DNA of 64,000 nt, from contig JAUHQD010000012.1 in assembly GCA_030418115.1 (NCBI GenBank), forward strand, positions 62,001-126,000, written 5' to 3'. The position numbers and the translations under genes are program-made. The stretch comes from Alteromonadaceae bacterium BrNp21-10. Lineage in GTDB: Bacteria > Pseudomonadota > Gammaproteobacteria > Enterobacterales > Alteromonadaceae. A model generated the notes under the pieces. It saw nothing but the letters and a program-made list of their open reading frames with translations, was not told the origin of the DNA and did not search any database. Positions 8,665 to 18,047 of this stretch are shown here, one piece after another (position 1 is the first letter of the stretch; each line of letters begins with the position of its first letter).

Positions 8665-8995
8665 TGAGTTTGGCAACAGCGTTCCCGTTGCTGCTCGGGA
8701 TACATTCCATCTTTAGAAATACTGTGTATTTCTAAAGATACCCCGGCGACGTTCCAGATGTCACTCGGGTACACTCCATCTTAGAAATGCTGTGCATTTC
8801 TGAAAATACCCCGGCGACGTTCCAGACGTCACTCGGGATACACTCCATCTTAGAAATGCTGTGCATTTCTGAAGATACCCCGGCGACGTTCCAGACGTCA
8901 CTCGGGATACACTCCATCTTAGAAATGCTGTGCATTTCTGAAGATACCCCGGCGACGTTCCAGACGTCACTCGGGATACACTCCATCCCTGGAGA
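8665..8995. repeat. 69-bp tandem array of double-palindrome units
   Basis: The phrase CCCCGGCGACGTTCCAGA recurs at 8741, 8809, 8878 and 8947, giving periods of 68, 69 and 69 bp, with a degenerate extra unit at the left edge (about 8670-8700). Each unit holds two inverted repeats: AGAAATGC-tgt-GCATTTCT and GACGT-tccag-ACGTC. The last two complete units are nearly identical. Because 69 is a multiple of three, several frames stay open across the array and give apparent repetitive proteins on both strands. I read it as non-coding. It sits between the cold-shock terminator and the terminator of the DUF3718 gene, so it is not inside either transcript as judged from sequence. Confidence 0.85.
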
Positions 8996-9023
8996 TAAAA
9001 AAAGGGCGCATATTATGCGCCCT
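8996..9023 (-). terminator. Terminator of the DUF3718 gene
   Basis: Nine-base perfect arms AGGGCGCAT / ATGCGCCCT (9003-9011, 9015-9023) with a three-base loop. On the minus strand the hairpin runs into a stretch of seven Ts. Confidence 0.85.
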
Positions 9024-9091
9024 AAGGAGTAAAATCAGCGAAGAGAGGAAATCAACTCCGCTGATAGTCATGCTGATAGTCATGCAAACTT

Positions 9092-9481
9092 TTAATTCAA
9101 ACGGGATACCAATGCTTGACCGATAGATGTTGAAATAAAACCGTTGGTTTCAGCCCATTGCTGTAATGCAACACCGTCTTTTTCGGCAGCTGCTAAATCT
9201 TTTTTCGACATTTTTTTAATCATATACTCACCAACGTCTGCTGCATCATTCTGCATTGAGTAACGGATCAAACTAGCACCACCACAAGATACGCCAGAAT
9301 AGATATCACCTAAACGTACGTTGTATTCTTTATTAACCGAACGCATTTTCTTACGTAGCTCACCTTTGTCGTTGTTCTTAACAATAGTACAGATATTTTC
9401 TAAGTCAGAGTTAATATCTGCATACGACAAAGGAGAAGTTAATGCGGTAGCGAAAGCTGCGATAGTTAATAATTTTTTCAT
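9092..9481 (-). CDS. Secreted DUF3718 family protein
   Basis: 129 residues with a signal peptide (MKKLLTIAAFATALTSPLSYA). The mature part (ENICTIVKNNDKGELRKKMR, IYSGVSCGGASLIRYSMQN, ADVGEYMIKKM) fits DUF3718, a family of small periplasmic proteins found in Shewanella and Alteromonas relatives. Two cysteines (ENIC and VSCGG) could form a disulphide. Function is unknown. GAGG lies about 9 nt before the ATG. A single-gene transcript, judging from its own terminator. Confidence 0.7.
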   Translation of the reverse strand: MKKLLTIAAFATALTSPLSYADINSDLENICTIVKNNDKGELRKKMRSVNKEYNVRLGDIYSGVSCGGASLIRYSMQNDAADVGEYMIKKMSKKDLAAAEKDGVALQQWAETNGFISTSIGQALVSRLN

Positions 9482-9666
9482 GGGTAGTGCCTCTTCATTA
9501 ATTTTTTAAGTAAATTTGCCTTGACGAGATCCATAATACGGCAGCCATATTTATGTAACAGACCGCAAAACAGTACCTAGGTATAATTTTTAATAACTAA
9601 ACATTCTTTAGAGTGCTTGTTGTAAGATAATGAAAATAAAGTGTTTATTTAACTCAGATAAAGCAG

Positions 9667-10075
9667 ATGCAGACACTTACCATTCAAAAAATCAACGTTG
9701 ATGACACCTTAGCAATAAGGCATCAAGTGTTATGGCCGAACAAACCGATGAGCTTTTGTTGGTTGCAGGAAGGCCACGACTCACAGCATTGGGGGTTATA
9801 TTGGAACGGATTTAGTCTGTGTGGCGTCGGTATTTAGACAAGGCGAGGATGCACAATTGCGAAAATTTGCCACATTAGCCGCTTATCAAGACCAAGGTAT
9901 AGGAAGCAAGATACTCACTAAAATCATCGCTGATCTACAACAAGATATGCAAAAATTATGGCTGGGTACACGAACGACAGCGGTCACTTTTTATCAGCGT
10001 TTCGGATTGGTTTGTCTGAGCCCGCAATTTTACAAGCAATATATAGCGTATTACAAAATGACTTGTCCACTATAA
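9667..10075 (+). pseudogene. GNAT acetyltransferase, frameshifted
   Basis: Frame 1 from the ATG at 9667 reads QTLTIQKINVDDTLAIRHQV...HWGLYWNG, then runs off into GFSLCGVGI and a stop. The next frame resumes at about 9815 with DLVCVASVFRQGEDAQLRKF, ATLAAYQDQGIGSKIL and TTAVTFYQRFGL. Joined, these make one complete small GNAT N-acetyltransferase with the acetyl-CoA loop (Q-x-x-G-I-G-S). The shift is one base lost around 9810-9815. An internal GTG at 9821 could start a short product lacking the N-terminal third, but that would not be a full fold. Either a real pseudogene or a sequence error. Confidence 0.75.
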
Positions 10076-10329
10076 AATAGGCAGATTCAATAACAGCTGT
10101 AGATTGATATAGATGAACTAACTGACTAGTTCACTGGAAGCAAAGTAGAATAATCCCTGAACGTCACTAATCCCCCCATAGGCAGGTAATTCACTAGTGG
10201 CATTTAATTCGCTTAACCATTGTACTTGCGTGACGCAATATTAGTGCGTTGCCTCTTTAAGTAACATTCATGACCACGACAAACTTGCTGCAATAGCCTC
10301 CACAAAAATTGAGGTCGACGACGATCAAT

Positions 10330-10363
10330 ATGACAAATGTCATCTGCAATTAGTGACAACTGT
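10330..10363. promoter_or_regulatory. Twin TGACA-N2-TGTCA operator before the ABC/DesKR operon
   Basis: ATGACA-AA-TGTCAT at 10330-10343 is a perfect 14-bp palindrome. A second, poorer copy TGACA-AC-TGT lies at 10354-10363, 23 bp further on. They lie 63-96 bp upstream of the first start codon. The DesR/LuxR-type regulator encoded at the end of this operon is the obvious candidate to bind them (inference). The rest of the 350-bp gap at 10076-10425 shows nothing I can name. Confidence 0.5.
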
Positions 10364-10425
10364 GGCTATTGCCATCTAGCCAATTACGAAATACTGAGTG
10401 CATCAAATCTACCCAAGGAATCACC

Positions 10426-11322
10426 ATGTCTGATGTTATCGCTCAGGTTGAAAATTTGTCTAAAGCCTTTGCCGGTAAAGCCGCACTTTGCCAAATTGAC
10501 CTATCCATTCATGCCGGAGAAATTCTGGCGATACTCGGTCCCAACGGCGCGGGTAAAACCACCTTAATCAATCTGTTGCTTGGGCGTATTCGTGCAGATA
10601 GCGGCAGCGCATCATTATTCGGTTACCCTGCAGGCAGCCTACAAGCCAAACGGCTAACAGGTGCGATGTTACAAATTGCCAACTTGCCCGATACTCTAAC
10701 CATTGCTGAGCACATTGAATTATTTCAAAGCTACTATGCCAATCCCATGGAGCTACAAACCGTGTTGGATTATGCGGGATTAAGCGAGTTGCAATCCCGT
10801 AGCAGTAAAAAATTATCCGGTGGCGAAAAACAACGGCTACTGTTTGCCTTGGCCATTTGCGGTAATCCACGATTACTGTTTTTAGATGAGCCTAGCGTTG
10901 CCATGGACGTAGAATCACGCCGACGTTTATGGCAAAGCATTATGGATATCAAAGCCAGCGGCGCTGCCATTGTGTTAACCACCCACTATTTAGACGAAGC
11001 CGACCATTTGGCTGATCGCATTATCATGCTCAACCAAGGCAAGATAATCCAACAAGGGTCTAGTGCCGATATCAAAGCGCAGGTAGCCAGTAAGGTTATC
11101 CGTTTTATGTCAGATTTGGCCACAACTGCATTAATCCATATTCCAGCGATTACTAATGTGGTACGCAGCGGTAAATATGTGGAATTACACAGCACCGACG
11201 CTAACGCCTCGGTTATAGGATTATGTGACGAATCGATTGCCATGCCTGAATTATCGATTCAAGGTGCCGCACTCGAAGATGCCTTTTTACATTGCAATCA
11301 ACACGCGCAATCAGCCCATTAA
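10426..11322 (+). CDS. ABC-2 type exporter, ATP-binding subunit
   Basis: 298 residues. The Walker A motif is GPNGAGKTT near residue 40, the signature LSGGEKQR near 128, Walker B LLFLDEPS near 150 and the switch histidine in LTTHYLDEADHL. The Q-loop position reads GAMLQIANLPDTLTIAEH, typical of drug/DRA-family ABC-2 ATPases. It powers the permease encoded next. ATG 10426 has AAGGA 6 nt upstream; the longer frame from 10369 is not supported. First gene of a four-gene operon with a permease, a DesK-like kinase and a DesR-like regulator, and preceded by a palindromic operator. Confidence 0.92.
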   Translation: MSDVIAQVENLSKAFAGKAALCQIDLSIHAGEILAILGPNGAGKTTLINLLLGRIRADSGSASLFGYPAGSLQAKRLTGAMLQIANLPDTLTIAEHIELFQSYYANPMELQTVLDYAGLSELQSRSSKKLSGGEKQRLLFALAICGNPRLLFLDEPSVAMDVESRRRLWQSIMDIKASGAAIVLTTHYLDEADHLADRIIMLNQGKIIQQGSSADIKAQVASKVIRFMSDLATTALIHIPAITNVVRSGKYVELHSTDANASVIGLCDESIAMPELSIQGAALEDAFLHCNQHAQSAH

Positions 11323-11333
11323 GGAGCCAGACC

Positions 11334-12140
11334 ATGACAACTACCCACATCCCCATCATTCAGAACTTACAACAAGATAATGACATGGCATTTCCTATGT
11401 CTAGATTACTACGCTTATACTGGCTAGAAACATTAAGTGAATGGCGAAAAACCATACGCCAACCGGGATTTGCCATTCCCGCTTTATTATTCCCAGTAAT
11501 GTTTTACATTTTCTTTGGCGTTATTTTTAGCCAAGGAACCAATACCTCCAGTTATATGCTGGTCACTTATGGAGTGTTTGGTATTGTTGGTCCAGCCCTG
11601 TTCTCTTTCGGTGTTGGCATGGCAGTGGAGCGTGGCCAAGGCTGGATGGATCTTAAACAAGCGTCACCCATGCCGCCTTCGGCACAAATTATCGCCAGAG
11701 TATTAGTCTCTATGCTCTTTGCGACCATCATTATTGTGAGCTTGTTTGTTATTGCCTACACCTTGGGCGGCGTACGCTTAGCATTATGGCAGTGGATGTC
11801 CTTAGCCTTTATCTTTATTGCCGGAAGTCTGCCGTTTTGTGTTATTGGTTTATGCCTAGGGTTAGTGCTTAAAGCCAATGCAGCACCCGCCATCGTCAAC
11901 CTGATTTACTTGCCGATGTCATTTCTATCGGGCCTATGGTTCCCAATTGATTTGTTTCCGAAGGTGATGCAAAACCTTGCCAATGCTTTTCCTCCTTACC
12001 ATTTAGCGCAACTGGGGTTAAAAATAATCGACAAGGATTTAGGTAGACCTGCATGGATGCATATTGCATCATTATTAGCCTTTACCTTAGTATTCCTGTT
12101 GCTTACCACAATAGCCTATAAAAGACCGACCCAAGATTAG
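11334..12140 (+). CDS. ABC-2 type exporter, permease subunit
   Basis: 268 residues with about six hydrophobic segments, first near residue 45-65 (FAIPALLFPVMFYIFFGVIF) and last near the C-terminus (HIASLLAFTLVFLLLTTIAY). The motif LSGLWFPIDLFPKVMQNLANAFPP is the typical ABC-2 membrane signature after helix 5. It forms the exporter with the preceding ATPase. The substrate is unknown; the linked kinase suggests membrane lipids or a membrane-active compound (inference). ATG 11334 has AAGGAG 7 nt upstream, 11 bp after the ATPase stop. Confidence 0.9.
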   Translation: MTTTHIPIIQNLQQDNDMAFPMSRLLRLYWLETLSEWRKTIRQPGFAIPALLFPVMFYIFFGVIFSQGTNTSSYMLVTYGVFGIVGPALFSFGVGMAVERGQGWMDLKQASPMPPSAQIIARVLVSMLFATIIIVSLFVIAYTLGGVRLALWQWMSLAFIFIAGSLPFCVIGLCLGLVLKANAAPAIVNLIYLPMSFLSGLWFPIDLFPKVMQNLANAFPPYHLAQLGLKIIDKDLGRPAWMHIASLLAFTLVFLLLTTIAYKRPTQD

Positions 12141-12149
12141 GAACGACTA

Positions 12150-13244
12150 GTGACCTTATTGAGCAAAATCGACAAACTGTTATTACCCACACCTAGGGAG
12201 GATAAAATTCTACCCTATGTATGGCTGTTGTATCTGGGTATGTACATATTGCCGATGCTGGCCATGCCAATAAATATTGAGCTAGCCATCTCCTCCGTCG
12301 TCGGCATTAGTCTGTTCTTGGTGTTTTACTTCAACGGTTACTGGCATGACGGTAATCGTATATGGCTAAATATTATTGCCATCGCCGTCCTCGGCAGTTG
12401 GTTAAGCCTGTATTTACCAGTAGCCAGTGTGTTTTTTGTTTACGCTGGGGCTTTCTGCTCCCGTTTAATATCCATGCGTTTAACCTTAGTTGCCATCGGC
12501 ATACTGATGTTATGGATAGTTGGCCTCAGTTATGTTGCGGACCTCAGCGTGTATTTTTTCTTACCGGCATTGATTTTTACGCCGATGATCGGCTTGCTCA
12601 ACACATATCACTTCGCCATGGCGCGCAAGCGGGATCAACTCAATCTGTCACAACAGGAAGTACAACATTTTGCCAAAATAGCCGAACGCGAACGTATTGC
12701 TCGAGATATGCATGACTCCGTCGGCCATAGTTTTTCGGTTATCGCACTCAAAGCAGAACTAGCCGAAAAGCTCATCTCGATTAATCCTGAACAAGCGAAA
12801 ACTGAAATCAAAGAATTACAACAACTCGCCCGCACAGCCTTAGCGGAAGTAAGAGAAGTGATCAGTGGCTACCGTAGTGGTAATTTAAAGGATGAACTCA
12901 AACATGCTAAATATGTATTGCAATCCAATGAGGTCGTCACCCATATTAACGCCATTGAATTTCAGTTACCTGAACAAGTTAGTAGTGAGTTAGCCATGGT
13001 GTTACGGGAACTGGTCACTAATATTTTAAAACATGCCAATGCCACCGAAGTCAAAATTCAACTGGAACAACTTAAGGATAAGTTCACTTTGCAAGTATCC
13101 GATAACGGCAATAGCCGGCAACTCAAGCAACAATCAGGTAATGGTTTGAAAGGCATAGAAGAACGCATCACCGACCTCAATGGTCAACTTAGTATTGCTT
13201 GGCAAAATGGTATGCAAGTTAGTTTATCGGTGCCTTTAGTATGA
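12150..13244 (+). CDS. DesK-like sensor histidine kinase
   Basis: 364 residues. Four to five transmembrane helices occupy residues 20-155 with almost no extracytoplasmic loops, as in the membrane-thickness/temperature sensor DesK. A dimerisation domain of the HisKA_3 class follows, with phosphoacceptor in RIARDMHDSVGHSF, then an HATPase domain with N-box ELVTNILKHANA. The start is GTG 12150 with TAGGAA upstream. The stop overlaps the regulator start (ATGA). It probably senses a membrane property and phosphorylates the next gene product to control this exporter operon. Confidence 0.88.
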   Translation: MTLLSKIDKLLLPTPREDKILPYVWLLYLGMYILPMLAMPINIELAISSVVGISLFLVFYFNGYWHDGNRIWLNIIAIAVLGSWLSLYLPVASVFFVYAGAFCSRLISMRLTLVAIGILMLWIVGLSYVADLSVYFFLPALIFTPMIGLLNTYHFAMARKRDQLNLSQQEVQHFAKIAERERIARDMHDSVGHSFSVIALKAELAEKLISINPEQAKTEIKELQQLARTALAEVREVISGYRSGNLKDELKHAKYVLQSNEVVTHINAIEFQLPEQVSSELAMVLRELVTNILKHANATEVKIQLEQLKDKFTLQVSDNGNSRQLKQQSGNGLKGIEERITDLNGQLSIAWQNGMQVSLSVPLV

Positions 13245-13864
13245 GTAGCAAAACCATCAATATTTTACTGGCTGAAGATCAGGGTATGTTGCTTGGCGCA
13301 CTAGGCGCACTATTGGATTTAGAGCCTGACTTTACCGTGGTATACAAAGCCAACAATGGCCAACAAGCACTGGACTATTTACGCGATAGCTCGCAAACCC
13401 CAGTGAACATTGTCCTCACCGATATTGAAATGCCAGAGATGACCGGCATCGAATTAGCCGAGCAAATTCAACAACTGCAACTACCAGTAAAGACCTTAAT
13501 TCTAACCACGTTCTCCCGCAGCGGTTATTTACGTAGGGCGATGGATGCAGGCGTGAGTGGTTACTTACTTAAAGAGTCCCCTTCGGAAGAATTGGCTGCG
13601 GCCATCCGCAAAGTGGCTAGCGGCGGCAAAGTCATTGCACCAGAATTAATGGCCAACGCTTGGATGGAACGGGATCCCCTTACCGACAAAGAACGCCAAG
13701 CATTACGGCTCACCTTTGAAGGTTTAAGTACCGAGGCCATAGGCGAAAAACTGTTTTTATCTGCCGGTACGGTACGTAATTATTTATCCAACGCCGCCAG
13801 TAAACTGCAAGCTAATAACCGCGTAGAAGCAGCACGTATTGCCCATCAGAATGGCTGGCTGTAA
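13241..13864 (+). CDS. DesR-like response regulator (NarL/LuxR family)
   Basis: 207 residues. The receiver domain has the acidic pair AEDQG near residue 11, phosphoacceptor aspartate in VLTDIEMPEMTG near residue 59 and the lysine in LLKESPSE. A C-terminal LuxR-type helix-turn-helix follows: LTDKERQALRL, LSTEAIGEKLFLSAGTVRNY. Overlaps the kinase gene by four bases, implying translational coupling. It probably autoregulates the operon through the paired palindromes at 10330-10363. Confidence 0.92.
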   Translation: MSSKTINILLAEDQGMLLGALGALLDLEPDFTVVYKANNGQQALDYLRDSSQTPVNIVLTDIEMPEMTGIELAEQIQQLQLPVKTLILTTFSRSGYLRRAMDAGVSGYLLKESPSEELAAAIRKVASGGKVIAPELMANAWMERDPLTDKERQALRLTFEGLSTEAIGEKLFLSAGTVRNYLSNAASKLQANNRVEAARIAHQNGWL

Positions 13865-13965
13865 TTACAATAAATACCAAATCAAAGCCATTTCGGACAG
13901 CCCTCTGCGAAAATAACTAAGATGCTGCTATGCTAGTAAAAAAGTACAATAAATAGCGATTGTCC

Positions 13966-14469
13966 ATGAGTAGCACTGCCAGCCTACAGCAACAAAAATT
14001 AGCCATGCGCAAAGTGTGTATACGCTACAATCAAGACCCGAACAAGAATCACTTTAACCAATTGTTAGCACACATACTGTCTACACCTTCACGTATTAAA
14101 ATCGAGCCACCGGTGTGGATTGAGCGTGGAGAAACACTCAGCATCGGTGAAAACTTTTATGCCAATACTGGGCTGACTCTGTTAGATAGTGGTGGCGTAA
14201 CCATCGGTGCCAATGTACTGATTGGCCCCCATGTGCAAATCCTCACCAACAACCATCCACTGAATGCAGAAGAGCGCCGTAGCGGCATTGAGATATATAA
14301 ATCTGTTTCTATTGGTGATGATGTGTGGATTGGCGCAGGAGTGATAATTTGCCCTGGCGTTACTATTGGCGAACGAGCGGTGGTGGCGGCAGGTGCAGTC
14401 GTCACTAAAAACGTGGCGCAAGATACGTTGGTTGCTGGTAATCCTGCTAAGCTCATCAAGCAGTTATAA
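13966..14469 (+). CDS. Sugar O-acetyltransferase, hexapeptide-repeat (Maa/LacA-like)
   Basis: 167 residues. The left-handed beta-helix hexapeptide repeats are clear: [17 protein letters not shown]-type turns, [52 protein letters not shown], then AGNPAKLIK. The catalytic histidine is in NNHPL, as in maltose and galactoside acetyltransferases. It transfers acetyl from acetyl-CoA to a sugar hydroxyl; the true acceptor is unknown. ATG 13966 is chosen over TTG 13960; no clear ribosome binding site is present. It follows the DesR-like gene after 101 bp and may be independent. Confidence 0.85.
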   Translation: MSSTASLQQQKLAMRKVCIRYNQDPNKNHFNQLLAHILSTPSRIKIEPPVWIERGETLSIGENFYANTGLTLLDSGGVTIGANVLIGPHVQILTNNHPLNAEERRSGIEIYKSVSIGDDVWIGAGVIICPGVTIGERAVVAAGAVVTKNVAQDTLVAGNPAKLIKQL

Positions 14470-14712
14470 ACAATCCTATATTGTTAATGACTAAGCAGCC
14501 TGACTAATGGTGCAGTCAGGGCAACATCAAGATTTAACCATAAAGCCAATACTGTATAATGGTAAGACAATTGAGAAGTGTCATACTTAAGTCATAAAAG
14601 TGTATTATTTTTATCAAAATGATTATCGCGGGTTAATGATTGTTTCCCTGTAAACGTTAACATTACTCAATAATTATTTTACGATAAATCACCATTGGAT
14701 AAGGAATGTTAT

Positions 14713-17700
14713 ATGGATTGGCTGATTGAGCTATTTCACTACCCTGAAGATAATTTACTTGTCTTTGGCTCCTATAATTTAGGGCTCGTCAGTTTATCCG
14801 TGGCTACCGCCATTTTTTCTTCTTTCATGGGATTGCAATTAGTATCCCATACCGAAGATATCACCAGCCCCTTCCAGCGCAAACTGGCAATGTTAGCAGG
14901 CAGTGTGTCCTTAGGGGGCGGTGTGTGGTCAATGCACTTTATCGGCATGCTCGCCTTTGATTTGTGCACCCCTGTAGATTATGAATGGCGACTAACGGTA
15001 CTTTCCATACTCCCCAGCGTTGGCGCTTCGTGGATAGCGTTGAATATCATTGCCAAACCCAATGCCTCAAAACTGGAAATGATTGTCGGCGGTACACTGG
15101 TAGGTGCGGGTATTGGCATCATGCACTATGCCGGTATGGCCGCCATGCAAATGGCGCCCTTACTGCGCTACGATATTACCTATTTTATGTTATCCATTTT
15201 ATGTGCTGTGACCTTAGCCATTGTTTCACTGTGGATCCGCTTTGGCTTGCGCAACTATCAAAAAATAGAACTATCCGAACTCAGCCTTAACTTTATTAGC
15301 GCGCTTATTATGGGCGTAGCAATTTCGGGCATGCATTACATCGGCATGTTGGCAGCACGCTTTATCAGTTACGAAGAGTTAGTTACTGCCCAGTCAGCAA
15401 CGGATACCACCCTGCTATCCGTCGGTATCACCGTTATTACCTTATTCACTACGGTATTTGTATTAGGCGTCAATCTGCTAATTAAGTATCGCGATGTTAC
15501 GTTCAAAGCCCAAAGTAACGAAACACGATTACAAGCGATTATGCAAACCAGTGTAGACGGCGTCGTCACCTTTAATGCCAAAGGCATAGTGGTCAGTGCA
15601 AACCAAGCTGTGACGAAAATTCTTGGCTGGCAACCTAATGAGCTAATTGGACAGAGTATCGAGAAGCTAACCCCCAACCAGCGCATTGCTGATATGCACA
15701 AATTCTTAGACCTCAAACATGAAGTCGCCATCACCGGCAGTGAAGTGAAAATTATGCACAAGTCCGGCCATCAAGTACCAATTAGGCTGGTGGTTGGCTA
15801 TGTGAAACTAATTGATGAAGATTTTTTTGTGGCGTTTATATCCGATATCAGTGTCCGTCTTGAAATGGAAAAAGAACTACGGGACAACGAAGAAAAATTT
15901 CGCTCCCTAATTGGTAATATTCCCGGTGCCGCTTACCGCTGCAATTGCGATGCTAATTGGCAAATGCAGTTTATTAGTGATGCCGTTGAAGGCATTACCG
16001 GCTACAGCGCAGAAGAATTCTTACGTACAGATAATGACATTTCTTTTGGACACATTATCCATCCTGACGATGAAGAACATACACAAAGTGTTACTAATAG
16101 CGAAAATGGCTTTCAAATTGAATATCGTATTTACCATAAAGATGGCAGCATACGCTGGGTGTTAGATGCAGGTGAATGCATTCGCGATGATCTGGGAAAC
16201 ATTGTCTGGTTAGATGGTTTTTTGATGGATATTACCGAACGCAAAAAAATGGAAAACCAACTCCTACAAGCCAAAGAAAGCGCTGAACAAGCTACCGCGA
16301 TCAAAAGCGAATTTTTAGCAAACATGAGTCACGAAATCCGCACACCAATGAATGCAATTTTAGGTTTTAGCGAAATTCTGCTAGAGGCTGACTTACCCAA
16401 CGAGCAACGCAAGCATTTAAGCACCATAAGCAGTGCCGCCCACTCATTGCTGCATTTGATCGACGATATCCTCGACAGTGCAAAAATGGAAAAAGGTAAA
16501 CTAACGCTGGAACGGATCAATTTTTCGTTACGTCAACAGTTAGATTTGGTGATCTCGACTATGTGGGTTCAAGCGCGTAAAAAATCATTATCTCTGGATT
16601 TGGATATAGATCCCGCCGTAGAGGAATTTTATTTCGGTGCCCCCGACCGTATTCGCCAAGTGCTAATAAACCTAATTGGTAATGCAATCAAATTTACCAA
16701 ACAAGGTAGTGTGCGCCTGCGTGTGACCCAAGCCGAAGGCGACCTTATCCACTTTAGTATTATCGATACCGGCATTGGTATCGCCGCCGATCATTTACAG
16801 CATATTTTTGACCCATTTACCCAAGCTGATGCCTCCATGACTCGTCGCTTTGGTGGTACTGGGCTTGGTACCTCCATCAGTAAACAGTTGGTCGAACTGA
16901 TGGGCGGAGAGATTAGTGTCAGTAGTACCGTAGGTGAAGGCAGTTGCTTTGAATTTAGTATTCCCCTTGCTGTGGGTGATAAACTTGCCGTTAGCGCTGA
17001 AGCCGCCAAGGCTAATCAGCTTGAGCCAATGAGTATGCTCATTGCCGATGATATTCAGCAAAACCTAGAGCTACTTAAACTGTATTTTGGCCGACAAGGA
17101 CACCGTATAACCACCGCCAATGATGGTGAAAGTGCCGTCAAACTAAGAAAAAAACACCATTTTGATGTGGTATTAATGGACGTGCAAATGCCGATAATTG
17201 ATGGTCATACAGCGGCCCGTATTATCCGAGAATGGGAGAAACACGAAAATAAACCACGGGTACCGATGGTGGCGTTAACCGCCAGTGTTCTTGAAGAAGA
17301 TAAGGTAGCAGCCATGCAATCCGGCATGCAAGGCTTCGCCAGCAAACCCGTTAACTTTGCTGAGTTAAGTACCGAAATTGCCCGCGTCACGGGTAAACAA
17401 ATCACGGTAACCACAACGACTCACAGTACCCAAACTTCTAGTGGGAAATTAATTAACCTTAAAGAAGCCTTGGCCATATGGCAAGACAAGGGAATATATA
17501 TACGTGAGCTAAGTCGTTTTCTACAGCAACATAAAACATTGACCAAGACATTAGAAGAATTAGTCAGTGATGCTGATAGCAAAGCACTATTACATCATGC
17601 GCATGCACAGAAAGGCTTATCGGGCAATTTGGCTATCCGCAAGCTTGAAGAACAATTTTTGTTGCTAGAGGACACCGTTCACAATCAGCAATTTGAACAC

Positions 17701-18030
17701 TGCCAAGTGGTTATTGAACGAATCAATAGTCTATTTATCGAACTACAACAGGAATGTAACGAATTACAACAAAGTCTCGCTGTAGGTGCTGTTACAGGGC
17801 AGTCACATGAAGATCAGGCATCGGATAACGCCTTATTCCAACAAAGTGCCTTACGCTTGATCGACGTCGCCAAGGCCAGTGAATTTGACGAAAAAGCTTT
17901 AACTCTGTTACTTGATAACGTCAGCAATGGCAACCGTCAGCAAGTGTTTGCCATTCATAGCGCATTTGAAGATTTTGAGTTTGATGTAGCCCTAGAGTTA
18001 TTACAAAAGTTAGTTACACAATCGGTTTAA
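14713..18030 (+). CDS. MHYT-PAS-PAS hybrid histidine kinase with receiver and HPt domains
   Basis: 1105 residues. Seven membrane helices at 20-260 carry three MHYT-type motifs (MHFIGM at 74, MHYAGM at 137, MHYIGM at 207), a proposed metal/gas sensor. PAS 1 covers about 270-385 and PAS 2 about 395-510 (with PAC: WLDGFLMDITERK). The HisKA phosphoacceptor is H540 in NMSHEIRTPMN. The ATPase has NLIGNAIKF, DTGIGI and GGTGLGTSIS. The receiver phosphoacceptor is D823 in LMDVQMP. The HPt histidine is H964 in HAQKG. All four phosphorelay stations are intact. ATG 14713 has AAGGAA 6 nt upstream; a TTG at 14695 is less likely. The downstream HD-GYP regulator, 17 bp away, is the probable relay target. Confidence 0.93.
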   Translation: MDWLIELFHYPEDNLLVFGSYNLGLVSLSVATAIFSSFMGLQLVSHTEDITSPFQRKLAMLAGSVSLGGGVWSMHFIGMLAFDLCTPVDYEWRLTVLSILPSVGASWIALNIIAKPNASKLEMIVGGTLVGAGIGIMHYAGMAAMQMAPLLRYDITYFMLSILCAVTLAIVSLWIRFGLRNYQKIELSELSLNFISALIMGVAISGMHYIGMLAARFISYEELVTAQSATDTTLLSVGITVITLFTTVFVLGVNLLIKYRDVTFKAQSNETRLQAIMQTSVDGVVTFNAKGIVVSANQAVTKILGWQPNELIGQSIEKLTPNQRIADMHKFLDLKHEVAITGSEVKIMHKSGHQVPIRLVVGYVKLIDEDFFVAFISDISVRLEMEKELRDNEEKFRSLIGNIPGAAYRCNCDANWQMQFISDAVEGITGYSAEEFLRTDNDISFGHIIHPDDEEHTQSVTNSENGFQIEYRIYHKDGSIRWVLDAGECIRDDLGNIVWLDGFLMDITERKKMENQLLQAKESAEQATAIKSEFLANMSHEIRTPMNAILGFSEILLEADLPNEQRKHLSTISSAAHSLLHLIDDILDSAKMEKGKLTLERINFSLRQQLDLVISTMWVQARKKSLSLDLDIDPAVEEFYFGAPDRIRQVLINLIGNAIKFTKQGSVRLRVTQAEGDLIHFSIIDTGIGIAADHLQHIFDPFTQADASMTRRFGGTGLGTSISKQLVELMGGEISVSSTVGEGSCFEFSIPLAVGDKLAVSAEAAKANQLEPMSMLIADDIQQNLELLKLYFGRQGHRITTANDGESAVKLRKKHHFDVVLMDVQMPIIDGHTAARIIREWEKHENKPRVPMVALTASVLEEDKVAAMQSGMQGFASKPVNFAELSTEIARVTGKQITVTTTTHSTQTSSGKLINLKEALAIWQDKGIYIRELSRFLQQHKTLTKTLEELVSDADSKALLHHAHAQKGLSGNLAIRKLEEQFLLLEDTVHNQQFEHCQVVIERINSLFIELQQECNELQQSLAVGAVTGQSHEDQASDNALFQQSALRLIDVAKASEFDEKALTLLLDNVSNGNRQQVFAIHSAFEDFEFDVALELLQKLVTQSV

Positions 18031-18047
18031 TAAGGAGTAATAAGCTG

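Noticed and set aside
8665-8995. CRISPR array
   Set aside because: The units are contiguous and nearly identical over their whole length, with no unique spacers and no cas genes nearby.
8732-9032. Repetitive proteins on both strands in the 69-bp array
   Set aside because: Several frames are open at once only because the unit length is a multiple of three; there is no ribosome binding site or signal of coding use.
10337-10567. 76-residue ORF overlapping the ABC ATPase start
   Set aside because: Out-of-frame shadow of the ATPase gene; it begins inside the palindromic operator.
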